DNA from: Collinsella sp. AF25-2LB
GTDB lineage: Bacteria > Actinomycetota > Coriobacteriia > Coriobacteriales > Coriobacteriaceae
DNA: 35,413 nt
Direction: 5' to 3'
NCBI RefSeq assembly: GCF_003458415.1
Contig: NZ_QRUF01000020.1
Coordinates: 1-35,413 of the forward strand
Shown: positions 15,274 to 26,193 of the stretch, in pieces
Layout of the letters: the number at the start of each line of letters is the position of its first letter
Numbering within the stretch: the first letter of the stretch is position 1
Position numbers and translations under genes: made by a program
The notes under the pieces: model-generated
Databases searched by the model: none
Seen by the model: only the letters and a program-made list of their open reading frames with translations
What the model was told of the DNA's origin: nothing

Positions 15274-17724
15274 TTAGACCAGTCCAAAGTGCTCGAGCGC
15301 CTTGACGACGCCATCTTTGTCGACCGAGTCGGTGATGTAGTCCGCGCGCTTTTTGAGATAGTCCGGTGCATTGCCCATGGCGATGCCGACGTCGACGGCG
15401 TTCATCAGCGAGATGTCATTGCTGGCATCACCGATGCCATACACCGTTCCATGGTTGGGGTCGAGAGCGTCGAGTACGGACTGGATACCCTCGCGCTTGG
15501 TACATTCGCGAGGCGAAATCTCGGTCACTTCGAGCTCGAGCTCGTTAAAGCAGAGCAGCGGCTCAAACGCTTGATCCTGAGCGATGCGGTTGGCAAGCGA
15601 CGTGGACATTAAGATCTTGTAGGCGCTGTAATGTTGCAGCTGCGTAATTGCATCGCCCACGGTGCGGGCGTATCCCGGAGCGTCGGGCGCATCGGCACTC
15701 ATGCGAACGACGCCATTGAGTCCCTCAAAACGAATCACTTCGTCCGATTGCTCAAGAATGGGAGCAAGGCGCTGCAGCATGCCGGGCGTCATCGCCAAAT
15801 CGCGAATCACGTGTCCCTCAAGTTCGACATAGCCACCCGCGAGGCAGACGATGCCGGTCCAGGGCAGCTCGAGCAGCTTTGGATGGATGCAGCTCAGCGT
15901 GCGCCCTGTGCAGATAAACGCCATATTGCCCTTGGCGACAAAATCACGGATGGCTTGCGAGACCGCTTCATTGGGATAGGGGGAGAGGTCTCGCTCGCTC
16001 TCGGGAAGCTCTTGTGCCACTCGAGGGTCTTGCCAGGCGAGTGTTCCGTCGATATCGAAGAAGCAGATATCGCCGCGCTTATGGGCTGCGCTGGCGGCAG
16101 GGGAGGCCGAGGTGGTGGGCACAAATCCCGGCTCGAGGCCCATGATCTGGTCAAAATGCTCTTTAACGCGGGGAACGGAGATGCCAATAATCACCTGGGC
16201 GGTCTTGCCCGTAATGATGAGGCCCTTGGCGCCCACCGCGACAAACGACGCATTATCTGCAACGATGGAAGGGTCTGCGACCTCGACGCGCAGGCGCGTG
16301 GCGCAGTTGGTTGCGCCCACGATATTGCCAACGCCACCTAAAAGCTGAATTACCCGCTCAGCGAGGACGTGATCTTGATCGGATTGAATACTGACCTCGC
16401 CATTGGGAGATTGCTCTTTGGCAAAGCCGCTTCCCGTTAAACGATCGATTGCCGCGCGATTGGAGACATGATCCTCGCGGCCCGGCGTCTTAAGGTCATA
16501 GACCAAGATGAGTGCTCGAAAACTAACAAAAAAGATGAGGCTAAAGGCAAGACCGATACCGAGCGCCAAAAGGTAGGAGCCGGCATGCATTCGCATGAGT
16601 GGGATGAAGTTGAAGGCCGTCATTTCCATGAGACCGCCCGAGAAGATGCCGACGATACCGAAGAAGTTCATGGTCATGGCAAGGCAGGAGGATAGGACGG
16701 CGTAGAGCAAAAAGAGTCCAGGATAGGTGAACATAAAGAGAAACTCGAGCGGCTCGGTGACGCCGCAGACCACCGAGGCGACGATGGCGGGCAAAAGGAT
16801 GACTTTAAGGCCGGCGCGGCGTTCGGGTTTGGCGGTGAAATAGAATGCTGCCGCGATGGCGGGAAGGCCAAAGAGCTTGCCCCAGCCGGTGGCGGTAAAA
16901 CCTGCCCAGGGCGCAAGTTCATTTAAAGGGCGCGTGCTATGGGAGAGAATGGGGAGCAGGTTGGTCCACGTGGCGTAAATACCGTCGTGAATGACCAGAT
17001 TGTCGTAATAGATGGGCATATAGAGCAGATGGTGCAGCCCCATGGGCTCGAGCGCTCGCTCCAAAAACACAAAGATGCCCACGCCGAAGGGGCCGACGCC
17101 CGCAAGTGCGTGGCGCAGCGTTTCGGTCACAGCGTATGCGAAAGGCACGATGGCGGCCGAGATGGCGGCAAGGGCAAACACGGCAAAAAAGCTGATGAGG
17201 TAGACCAGCGAGGAACCCGAGAAGGTGCCGAGCCAATCGGGAACCTTGGCATCGTAGAAGCGGTCATGGATCGCGACGACGGTTGCCGACACCGCCAGCG
17301 GGCCGATAATGCCGGTGTCGAGCGTCTTGATGCCGTCGATGACGGTGATGCCGCTAGCGGAGGTCAAAAACGACGGGTACTTAAGCCCAAGGTTGTCTCC
17401 GCTCAGCTTAATGATCTCGCTCAAAAAGAAACAGTAGGCAAAATAGGCTACGAGCGCCTCGAGGCAGCAGCGTGCCGGTTGCTTTTGGGCAAGGCCGATA
17501 GGCAGCGCTACGGCAAAAAGGAGTGGAAGGCGCTTAAAGACCGTCCACGAGCCGCGCTGAATGATAGTCCAGAAAACGTACCAGGGGGTTCCGTATACGG
17601 CGAGGTCGCCGACGATATCCACGGTCGTTGCGAGGGCGGAGATGCCGACCATGAGGCCTGATATAGAAAACAGCATGGCGGGCGCGAACATGGCTCCGCC
17701 AAAACGTTGGATTTTCTGCAGCAT
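15274..17724 (-). CDS. PTS EIIC-EIIB sugar permease fused to a HAD (Cof-type) phosphatase
   Basis: The 816-aa product combines three modules. Residues 1-~430 are a glucose/glucoside-type EIIC with about ten membrane segments. Residues ~445-530 are an EIIB domain with the phosphorylated cysteine C474 in NCATRLRVEV. From ~550 to the end is a HAD-IIB hydrolase with nucleophile D557 in DIDGTL and late motif GDASNDISLMNA. The EIIC/EIIB half should import and phosphorylate a sugar; the HAD half could remove that or another phosphate. The ATG at 17724 has GAAAGG upstream and a typical EIIC start, so an upstream TTG is rejected. It is divergent from a GntR gene. Confidence 0.88.
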   Translation of the reverse strand: MLQKIQRFGGAMFAPAMLFSISGLMVGISALATTVDIVGDLAVYGTPWYVFWTIIQRGSWTVFKRLPLLFAVALPIGLAQKQPARCCLEALVAYFAYCFFLSEIIKLSGDNLGLKYPSFLTSASGITVIDGIKTLDTGIIGPLAVSATVVAIHDRFYDAKVPDWLGTFSGSSLVYLISFFAVFALAAISAAIVPFAYAVTETLRHALAGVGPFGVGIFVFLERALEPMGLHHLLYMPIYYDNLVIHDGIYATWTNLLPILSHSTRPLNELAPWAGFTATGWGKLFGLPAIAAAFYFTAKPERRAGLKVILLPAIVASVVCGVTEPLEFLFMFTYPGLFLLYAVLSSCLAMTMNFFGIVGIFSGGLMEMTAFNFIPLMRMHAGSYLLALGIGLAFSLIFFVSFRALILVYDLKTPGREDHVSNRAAIDRLTGSGFAKEQSPNGEVSIQSDQDHVLAERVIQLLGGVGNIVGATNCATRLRVEVADPSIVADNASFVAVGAKGLIITGKTAQVIIGISVPRVKEHFDQIMGLEPGFVPTTSASPAASAAHKRGDICFFDIDGTLAWQDPRVAQELPESERDLSPYPNEAVSQAIRDFVAKGNMAFICTGRTLSCIHPKLLELPWTGIVCLAGGYVELEGHVIRDLAMTPGMLQRLAPILEQSDEVIRFEGLNGVVRMSADAPDAPGYARTVGDAITQLQHYSAYKILMSTSLANRIAQDQAFEPLLCFNELELEVTEISPRECTKREGIQSVLDALDPNHGTVYGIGDASNDISLMNAVDVGIAMGNAPDYLKKRADYITDSVDKDGVVKALEHFGLV

Positions 17725-17764
17725 AATATGCCTTTCGGATGCAACATGCTGTGCGAGCAAGAAC

Positions 17765-17772
17765 GTTTAAAC
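17765..17772. promoter_or_regulatory. GTTTAAAC operator-like site, PTS-proximal
   Basis: The palindrome GTTTAAAC lies about 40 bp upstream of the PTS fusion start, just downstream of a TACAAT -10-like box on the minus strand (17782-17787). The same core recurs before gntR, the ABC operon and malQ. Confidence 0.5.
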
Positions 17773-17886
17773 AATGAACTCATTGTAGAGGACTGGCTGC
17801 TTGCCGCATTGACGGTTTTGATTCGGTCCGATTTGGGTTTCGGGGGAACCGTCGACGGTAAATAATCCGTGCTTTACCGATAATCG

Positions 17887-17913
17887 GTTTAAACAACTTT
17901 AAGAAATGCTATC
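17887..17913 (+). promoter_or_regulatory. gntR promoter overlapping a GTTTAAAC operator
   Basis: GTTTAAAC (17887-17894) overlaps a candidate -35 box TTTAAA; TATCGT follows at 16-bp spacing. This geometry suggests autoregulation of the GntR gene. Confidence 0.45.
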
Positions 17914-17948
17914 GTGCCTAGCCATACATATTCATTAGAGGTGAAATC

Positions 17949-18668
17949 ATGCCAAAAGCGATTTACGAAGGAATCTACCGCGAGATCCGTTCGCGCATCA
18001 TCAACGGGACCTATGCGTTTCAGGAGATGCTGCCAACCGAAGCCGAACTGACCGCGGAGTTTGGCTGCACGCGCAATACCGTTCGACGCGCCTTGAGCAT
18101 GCTGGCCGACGGGATGTTTGTGCAGCCTATACACGGTAAGGGCGTGCGCGTTATTTGGCTTAAGGGCGAAACCGACATGCTGGGCGCACTCGAAGAGGTT
18201 GAGTCGTTTGGCGAGTTCGCAAAACGCAACAATGCCGTCGCATCGACCGAGGTCAAGTCTTTTGAACATTTGATTTGCACTGAGCAACTCTCACGTCGCC
18301 TGGGCTTTAAGGTGGGCGAGGAGCTGATTCGCGTAGTGCGTGTCCGAAGCCTCAACGGCAGCGCGCGCCAAGTGGACCATGGCTACTTTTTGGCGTCGAT
18401 CGCCAAGGGCCTGACCCCCGAGATCGCGGCGGATTCTATCTACGGCTATCTGGAGCACAAGCGCGGCGTCAAAGTGATGGCGAGCCGTCGTACGGTGAGT
18501 GTCGAGCTCGCCAACGATGAAGACTGCAGCTATCTGGACCTCGGCAAGTACAACTGCGTCGCCGTTATGGAGAGCCAGTCGTACACCTCGGACGGCATCT
18601 TGTTCGAGGTCACGCATGCCCGCACACACCCCGAGATCTTCCATTACCGCGTCAATTCCAAGCGATAG
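17949..18668 (+). CDS. GntR family (HutC/UTRA) transcriptional regulator
   Basis: The 239-aa product has an N-terminal winged helix (about 5-70: IYREIRSRIINGTY, then FGCTRNTVRRALSMLADGMF) and a C-terminal UTRA effector domain (about 95-235), the layout of sugar-phosphate-responsive regulators such as TreR. GAGGTG precedes the ATG. Its position between the PTS fusion and the maltose-type ABC operon, with matching palindromes at both promoters, suggests it controls this block. The effector is unknown. Confidence 0.92.
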   Translation: MPKAIYEGIYREIRSRIINGTYAFQEMLPTEAELTAEFGCTRNTVRRALSMLADGMFVQPIHGKGVRVIWLKGETDMLGALEEVESFGEFAKRNNAVASTEVKSFEHLICTEQLSRRLGFKVGEELIRVVRVRSLNGSARQVDHGYFLASIAKGLTPEIAADSIYGYLEHKRGVKVMASRRTVSVELANDEDCSYLDLGKYNCVAVMESQSYTSDGILFEVTHARTHPEIFHYRVNSKR

Positions 18669-18709
18669 CCGGCTAGCTCGCAGCCTGACGAGACTCATGC
18701 CCTCAAAGC

Positions 18710-18758
18710 GAAAACGCCCGGTCAAACCGACGATGCATCGGCTTGATCGGGCGTTTTC
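18710..18758 (+). terminator. Terminator of gntR
   Basis: GAAAACGCCCGGTCAA (18710-18725) pairs with TTGATCGGGCGTTTTC (18743-18758) apart from one G-U pair. The flanking A/T runs would let it work in both directions. Confidence 0.75.
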
Positions 18759-18779
18759 TCTGCATTCGATAACAAATAA

Positions 18780-18890
18780 TTGTTTATACAAAACTTGTCA
18801 AGTATCAAGTCGAAATTACCGTTCACCGAAGTTTTTCTACCGCTCTAGTAATACTTGTTCAAACAACTAGCCAAATAGCGTATTGTACAA
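18780..18890 (+). promoter_or_regulatory. Promoter/operator region of the ABC importer operon
   Basis: This lies in the ~300-bp gap 18669-18974. Three related palindromes are present: TTGTTTATACAA (18780-18791), TTGTTCAAACAA (18855-18866) and TTGTACAA (18883-18890). A candidate promoter TTCAAA (18858-18863), 17 bp, TATTGT (18881-18886) overlaps the last two. Such TTGT-ACAA palindromes suit GntR/TreR-type repressors. Confidence 0.55.
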
Positions 18891-18974
18891 GTCAGCAAAA
18901 GGGGCAAAGTCCCCGAGCCAATCTCCGAAGGCGGCGGCAAAGGGTGCCGCCACGGTGTGAAAGGGTGGATTGTA

Positions 18975-20291
18975 ATGAAGAACGAAATGAGCAGAAGGCA
19001 GTTCCTGGGCTTTGCTGGTTCCGCGGCTGCGGTTCTTGGTCTGGGCCTCGTGGGCTGCGGTGGTTCTGCCGGCTCTGGCTCCTCTGCTTCTGGTGACGCT
19101 GCCGAGGTCTACTTCCTCCAGTTCAAGCCCGAGGTCGACAAGGAGTGGAAGGAGATCGCCAAGGCGTACAAGAAGGAGAAGGGCGTCGAGGTCAAGATCG
19201 TGACCGCCGCCTCCAACACCTACGAGGAGAAGCTCAAGTCCGAGATGTCCAAGAGCTCCGCTCCGACGCTGTTCCAGGTCAACGGCCCCACCGGCCTTAA
19301 GAACTGGAAGGACTACTGCGCCGATCTTTCCGACACCAAGCTCCGCGGCGAGCTCATCGACGACTCCCTGGCGCTGCAGTCCGACGGCAAGGATCTGGGT
19401 ATCGACTGGGTTCAGGAGAGCTACGGCATCATTTACAACAAGGAGCTCCTCGAGAAGGCCGGCTACAAGGCCGAGGACATCAACTCCTTCGACAAGCTGA
19501 AGGCTTGCGCCGATGACATCCAGGCCCGCAAGGACGAGCTCGGCGTTGACGGTGCCTTCACTTCCGCCGGTATGGATGACTCCTCCAGCTGGCGCTACAC
19601 CACGCACCTCGCCAACCTCCCGCTCTACTACGAGTTCGAGAAGGAGCACAATCAGGAGGACGACGAGATCAAGGGCGAGTATCTCGACAACTTTAAGCAG
19701 ATCTTCGACCTGTACATCACCGACTCCACCTGCGATCCTTCGCAGCTCGCCTCCAAGACCGGTGACGACGCCACCAACGAGTTCGCAACCGGCAAGGCCG
19801 TCTTCTATCAGAACGGCTCTTGGGCCTACGCCGACCTCACCAAGGCCGGTATGACCGACGACCAGCTCGGCATGCTGCCGATCTACATCGGCGTCGACGG
19901 CGAGGAGAACCAGGGCCTGTGCTCCGGCGGCGAGAACTACTGGTGCGTCAGCTCCCAGGCTTCCGAGGATGCCCAGAAGGCCACCGAGGACTTCATGTAT
20001 TGGTGCGTCACTTCTGACACCGCCACCAGCATCATCGCTGACAAGATGGGTCTGACCGCCCCGTTCAAGAGCGCTAAGGAGACCACCAACGTCTTCTCTC
20101 AGCAGGCCGTTGCTATGGCCAAGGACGGCAAGAAGACCGTCGCTTGGGACTTCGTTTACATCCCCTCCGAGGAGTGGAAGAAGAACCTCAAGCAGGCTCT
20201 CATCGCTTATGCTGCCGACAACACCAAGTGGGACGGCGTCAAGAACGCCTTCGTCGATGGCTGGAAGACCGAGAAGGCTGCTTCCGAGTAA
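18975..20291 (+). CDS. ABC transporter sugar-binding lipoprotein (MalE-like)
   Basis: This extracellular family 1 solute-binding protein captures a sugar for the permeases downstream. The N-terminus has a twin-arginine motif (R7-R8 in SRRQFLG) followed by a lipobox ending at C28 (GLVGC), so it is probably Tat-exported and lipid-anchored. The 438-aa length fits maltose/oligosaccharide-binding proteins. Codon use is strongly biased, as expected for an abundant protein. The ATG at 18975 is preferred to the GTG at 18957 because AAAGGG and the signal peptide fit it. The substrate is inferred from neighbouring malQ and phosphorylase. Confidence 0.88.
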   Translation: MKNEMSRRQFLGFAGSAAAVLGLGLVGCGGSAGSGSSASGDAAEVYFLQFKPEVDKEWKEIAKAYKKEKGVEVKIVTAASNTYEEKLKSEMSKSSAPTLFQVNGPTGLKNWKDYCADLSDTKLRGELIDDSLALQSDGKDLGIDWVQESYGIIYNKELLEKAGYKAEDINSFDKLKACADDIQARKDELGVDGAFTSAGMDDSSSWRYTTHLANLPLYYEFEKEHNQEDDEIKGEYLDNFKQIFDLYITDSTCDPSQLASKTGDDATNEFATGKAVFYQNGSWAYADLTKAGMTDDQLGMLPIYIGVDGEENQGLCSGGENYWCVSSQASEDAQKATEDFMYWCVTSDTATSIIADKMGLTAPFKSAKETTNVFSQQAVAMAKDGKKTVAWDFVYIPSEEWKKNLKQALIAYAADNTKWDGVKNAFVDGWKTEKAASE

Positions 20292-20322
20292 GCAGTTGCT
20301 GCCCAAGCTATCTGATTAGCGA

Positions 20323-20358
20323 CAGGGGGCGGGCAGACGTAGGTTTGCCCGCCCCCTG
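20323..20358 (+). other. Intercistronic hairpin after the binding-protein gene
   Basis: A 13-bp perfect GC-rich stem (20323-20335 with 20346-20358) lacks a T tract, so it is more likely an mRNA 3'-end protector than a full terminator. Such hairpins commonly raise binding-protein levels relative to permeases. Confidence 0.65.
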
Positions 20359-20378
20359 CATATTGAAAGGACCCTTCT

Positions 20379-21233
20379 ATGGGCAAAGCACTCAAGCGCT
20401 GGTGGCCGCTCTTTATGCTGCCCACGTGCCTGGCGTTTATGATCGGGTTCGTGATTCCCTTTATCCAGGGTTTCTATCTCTCGTTCTGCCAGTTTATTAC
20501 CATCAATAACGCGCACTTTGTCGGTATCGAGAACTACGTGCGCGCGCTGTCCGATCCGCAGTTCTCCACGTCGTTCTTCTTTACCGTGGCGTTTGCCTTC
20601 CTGTCGACGGTGCTCATCAACGTGATCGCGCTGGCCATTGCGCAGGCGCTCACTCGCAAGGCGCTCAAGGGCACCAACATCTTCCGTACGATTTTCTTTA
20701 TGCCTAACCTGATTGGCGGCATTGTACTGGGTTACATTTGGCAGATTCTGATCAACTGCCTGCTCTCCAACGTGGGTGCCCAGCTTATCGCCCTCAACTC
20801 CGCCGCTGGCTTCTGGGGCCTTATCATCCTGACCCTGTGGCAACAGGTCGGCTACATGATGATCATCTACATCGCCGGTCTGCAGTCCATTCCGTCTGAC
20901 TACATCGAGGCCGCCAAGGTCGATGGCGCTACGGCATGGCAGACGTTTTGGAAGGTTAAGATCCCCAACCTGATGCCGACCATCACCATCTGCCTGTTCC
21001 TGTCCATCACCAACGGCTTTAAGCTGTTCGACCAGAACCTCGCCCTTACCGGTGGCGCCCCGGCGCACTCCACCGAGATGCTCGCCCTGAACATCTACAA
21101 CACGTTCTATTCGCGTGCTGGCATCGCATGGCAGGGCATCGGTCAGGCCAAGGCAGTTATCTTCTGCATCCTGGTTGTCGCTATTTCTATGATCCAGCTT
21201 AAGGCCACGAGGTCCAAGGAGGTGCAGCAGTAA
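20379..21233 (+). CDS. ABC sugar transporter permease (MalF-like)
   Basis: This 284-aa inner-membrane protein has six hydrophobic segments. The cytoplasmic EAA loop that docks the ATPase is visible as EAAKVDGATAWQTFWKVKIP. AAAGGA precedes the ATG. Its stop overlaps the next start by one base. It forms the membrane channel with the next protein. Confidence 0.92.
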   Translation: MGKALKRWWPLFMLPTCLAFMIGFVIPFIQGFYLSFCQFITINNAHFVGIENYVRALSDPQFSTSFFFTVAFAFLSTVLINVIALAIAQALTRKALKGTNIFRTIFFMPNLIGGIVLGYIWQILINCLLSNVGAQLIALNSAAGFWGLIILTLWQQVGYMMIIYIAGLQSIPSDYIEAAKVDGATAWQTFWKVKIPNLMPTITICLFLSITNGFKLFDQNLALTGGAPAHSTEMLALNIYNTFYSRAGIAWQGIGQAKAVIFCILVVAISMIQLKATRSKEVQQ

Positions 21234-22072
21234 TGAAACGCGATAAGGCTATCAACCGCGCGCTCTCGATCTTCTTTACGATCCTGTCGCTCGCATGGAT
21301 CTACCCCGTGTTCATGATTGCGCTCAATTCCTTTAAGAAAGCGACCGCAATCAGCACCACCACGGCGTTCGATCTGCTCACGCCCGAGACGTTCAACGGC
21401 CTCGCAAACTACGTGCACGCTCTGAACGAGCAGGGCTTTGCCTCGGCGTTTATGTACTCGCTTATCATCACGGTCACGTCGGTCGTGCTGATTCTGGTGT
21501 GCTGCTCCATGTGCGCTTGGTACGTGGTGCGCGTCAACAGCAAGATCTCGAACTTCTTCTATTACCTGTTCGTCTTCTCGATGGTCGTACCGTTCCAGAT
21601 GCTCATGTTCACGCTGTCCAACCTCGCGGACCGCATCGGCTTTAACACGCCGTTTAACATCTGCTTCATCTACCTTGGTTTTGGCGCGGGCCTCGCGGTC
21701 TTTATGTTCGCCGGCTTCGTCAAGAACATCCCGCTCGAGATTGAGGAAGCGGCCATGATCGACGGCTGCAACCCGGTCCAAGTGTTCTTTAAGATCGTCC
21801 TTCCCATTATGAAGCCCACCTATCTTTCGGTCGGCATCCTTGAGACCATGTGGGTCTGGAACGACTATCTGCTGCCCTACCTTACGCTCGACTCCACCAA
21901 GTACAAGACCATTCCTATCTTGATCCAGTACTTCCGTGGCGGCTATGGCCACGTCGAGCTCGGCCCCATGATGGCGTGCATCATGATGGTCGTCATCCCC
22001 ATCGTCATCATGTACATCTTCTGCCAGAAGTACATCATCGACGGTGTGGTGGCAGGTGCCGTCAAGGGCTGA
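21233..22072 (+). CDS. ABC sugar transporter permease (MalG-like)
   Basis: The 279-aa product has about six membrane helices and an EAA loop, EEAAMIDGCNPVQVFFKIVL. TAATG overlap with the upstream permease implies translational coupling and equal amounts of the two subunits. Confidence 0.92.
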   Translation: MKRDKAINRALSIFFTILSLAWIYPVFMIALNSFKKATAISTTTAFDLLTPETFNGLANYVHALNEQGFASAFMYSLIITVTSVVLILVCCSMCAWYVVRVNSKISNFFYYLFVFSMVVPFQMLMFTLSNLADRIGFNTPFNICFIYLGFGAGLAVFMFAGFVKNIPLEIEEAAMIDGCNPVQVFFKIVLPIMKPTYLSVGILETMWVWNDYLLPYLTLDSTKYKTIPILIQYFRGGYGHVELGPMMACIMMVVIPIVIMYIFCQKYIIDGVVAGAVKG

Positions 22073-22097
22073 TGCCGTAACTGTTTTGCAAGTTTTG

Positions 22098-22122
22098 GCG
22101 GCGCCTCTCAGCGCGGCGCCGC
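22098..22122 (+). other. Intercistronic hairpin before the ATPase gene
   Basis: GCGGCGCC (22098-22105) pairs with GGCGCCGC (22115-22122). There is no T tract, so it probably affects mRNA stability or processing rather than termination. Confidence 0.4.
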
Positions 22123-22140
22123 GTATCGAAAGGTAAAGAC

Positions 22141-23340
22141 ATGGCCGAGATCGTTCTCAAACATGTTCAGAAGGTGTATCCCAACAACGAGTCAAAAAAG
22201 AAGGGCTTCTTTGGCAAAAAGAAGAAGACCGAGGAGAAGAAGCACAACCTCAAGGTTACCGAGGACGGTGTGCTCGCTGTAGAGGACTTCAACCTCACCG
22301 TTCACGACCAGGAGTTCATCGTCCTCGTTGGCCCTTCTGGCTGCGGTAAGTCCACGACGATGCGCATGGTCGCCGGCCTGGAGGACATCACCTCCGGCGA
22401 TGTGTTCATCGATGGCAAGCGCGTCAACGACGTGGCGCCCAAGGACCGCGACATCGCCATGGTGTTCCAGAGTTATGCTCTGTACCCCAATATGACGGTG
22501 TACGAGAACATGGCGTTTACGCTTGAGCTCAAGAAGGTCCCCAAGGACGAGATCGACCGCAAGGTTCGCTCCGCTGCCGAGATCCTGGGTATTACCGAGT
22601 ACCTCGACCGTAAGCCCAAGGCGCTCTCTGGCGGCCAGCGCCAGCGCGTCGCCATCGGCCGCGCCATCGTGCGTGACCCCAAGGTCTTCCTGATGGACGA
22701 GCCGCTGTCCAACCTGGATGCCAAGCTTCGTAACCAGATGCGCGCCGAGCTCATTAAGCTGCGTCACGAGATCAAGGGCACCTTCATCTACGTTACCCAC
22801 GACCAGACCGAGGCTATGACCCTCGGTGACCGTATCGTGGTCATGAAGGATGGCGTCGTCCAGCAGATCGCCACCCCGCAGGAGGTCTTCAACCATCCCG
22901 CGAACATCTTCGTCGCCGGCTTTATCGGCGTGCCGCAGATGAACTTCTTCGATGCCCAGCTGGTGCGCTCGGGCAACGGCTTTACCGTCAAGACCGAGGA
23001 TATGAACGTGGCGCTCGCCCCCGAGACCTGCGCTCAGCTTGCTCTCAACTGGGACGGCGGCGACGTGAAGGAGATCACGGCCGGCGTGCGTCCCGAGCAG
23101 ATTCTGCTTGCCGACAAGGGCGAGGAGGGTGCGCTCCAGGGCACCGTCGAGGTGACCGAGCTCATGGGCTCGACCGAGCATGTCCACGTGACCGCTCCCG
23201 ACGGCCAGTTTGTCCTGATTATCCCCGTCGTCGACCTCGAGGCCAAGGGCGCGCTCAAGGCTGGCGACCCCATCTGGTTCAAGTTCGAGAAGAACGCGAC
23301 TCATCTCTTCGATAAGGTGTCTGGCAAGAACCTTATCTAG
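22141..23340 (+). CDS. ABC sugar transporter ATPase (MsmX/UgpC-type) with Lys-rich insertion
   Basis: The 399-aa ATPase powers the sugar importer. Walker A is GPSGCGKST, the ABC signature LSGGQRQR, Walker B VFLMDEPLSNLD, and the switch His lies in YVTHDQTEAM. The C-terminal ~150 residues form the TOBE/OB regulatory domain typical of MalK/MsmX. Unusually, residues ~16-42 are a strongly basic Lys-rich insertion between the first two beta strands, absent from usual family members. Expression is probably as the last gene of the ABC operon. Confidence 0.92.
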   Translation: MAEIVLKHVQKVYPNNESKKKGFFGKKKKTEEKKHNLKVTEDGVLAVEDFNLTVHDQEFIVLVGPSGCGKSTTMRMVAGLEDITSGDVFIDGKRVNDVAPKDRDIAMVFQSYALYPNMTVYENMAFTLELKKVPKDEIDRKVRSAAEILGITEYLDRKPKALSGGQRQRVAIGRAIVRDPKVFLMDEPLSNLDAKLRNQMRAELIKLRHEIKGTFIYVTHDQTEAMTLGDRIVVMKDGVVQQIATPQEVFNHPANIFVAGFIGVPQMNFFDAQLVRSGNGFTVKTEDMNVALAPETCAQLALNWDGGDVKEITAGVRPEQILLADKGEEGALQGTVEVTELMGSTEHVHVTAPDGQFVLIIPVVDLEAKGALKAGDPIWFKFEKNATHLFDKVSGKNLI

Positions 23341-23408
23341 GCCCGGTGCATCCAGGCCCTCCCTTTGGGCGACTGCGGCTTTGCCATCCTTTTGCCGCGG
23401 TCACATAT

Positions 23409-23453
23409 AAGGCTCCCCTCCCGTCCACTGGGCGAGAGGGGAGCCTTTCTTTG
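23409..23453 (+). terminator. Terminator of the ABC operon
   Basis: AAGGCTCCCCTC (23409-23420) and GAGGGGAGCCTT (23436-23447) form a 12-bp perfect stem followed by TTCTTT. Confidence 0.8.
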
Positions 23454-23479
23454 TGTTGGGACTGTCTGACCGGTCGTTT

Positions 23480-23697
23480 GTCTCGATCTGTAACAGGTAG
23501 GGCCGATTTCGGACGTTAGATGTTACAGATCGAGACGGTTCCGCTGAGCTAACCATTTCATCTAAATCTGTAACACCAAAGGCGAATTTCACCTGCTAGA
23601 TGTTACAGATTGAGATAAACCCGAGGGGAGGGGCCGGTATGTCTCAATCTGTAACGGCTGGGACCGTTTTGGTTGAGTAATTGCTACGGATCGAGAT
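23480..23697. repeat. Array of three 57-bp inverted-repeat units at ~80-bp spacing
   Basis: Each unit is a 16-nt arm, a 25-nt spacer and a 16-nt arm: 23480-23536, 23560-23616 and 23641-23697. Arms follow TCTCGATCTGTAACA and its complement. Unit 1 is perfect, unit 2 has one mismatch, unit 3 is degenerate. Spacers are always exactly 25 nt and partly alike. They fill most of the gap 23341-23797 between two convergent genes. No ORF is seen. Confidence 0.75.
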
Positions 23698-23736
23698 TGT
23701 TTGGCCGAGTCGGATCACAGGGTAACGTGCGGGCAC

Positions 23737-23768
23737 AAAAAACGGAGCCGTGTTGCCACGACTCCGTT
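23737..23768 (-). terminator. Terminator of the phosphorylase gene
   Basis: On the minus strand AACGGAGTCGTG / CACGGCTCCGTT (one G-U) with a 4-nt loop is followed by six T, about 30 nt after the stop codon. Confidence 0.85.
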
Positions 23769-23797
23769 TCTCAAGAGGATGGGTAAGGGAAGCGAAA

Positions 23798-26065
<2,268 letters not shown>

Positions 26066-26103
26066 GTTTCCTCCTGTGATGGGTTGATTACATGTCAGAA
26101 ATT

Positions 26104-26145
26104 CAAAAGAAGCCCGCGCGAGGGATTGGAGTGGCCTCGCGCGGG
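26104..26145 (-). terminator. Terminator-like hairpin between malQ and glgP
   Basis: On the minus strand a 9-bp stem CCCGCGCGA / TCGCGCGGG (26137-26145 with 26113-26121), with a 15-nt loop, is followed by CTTCTTTTG. It may give partial termination so that glgP is expressed differently from malQ. Confidence 0.45.
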
Positions 26146-26193
26146 GAAAACGGACGCGTCCGCACGATGGGGTGGGGTCGGGCGCGGTGGCTC

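Noticed and set aside
23480..23697. CRISPR array
   Set aside because: The repeats are long palindromic arms with only three units, the period is 80 bp and there are no cas genes; spacers resemble each other.
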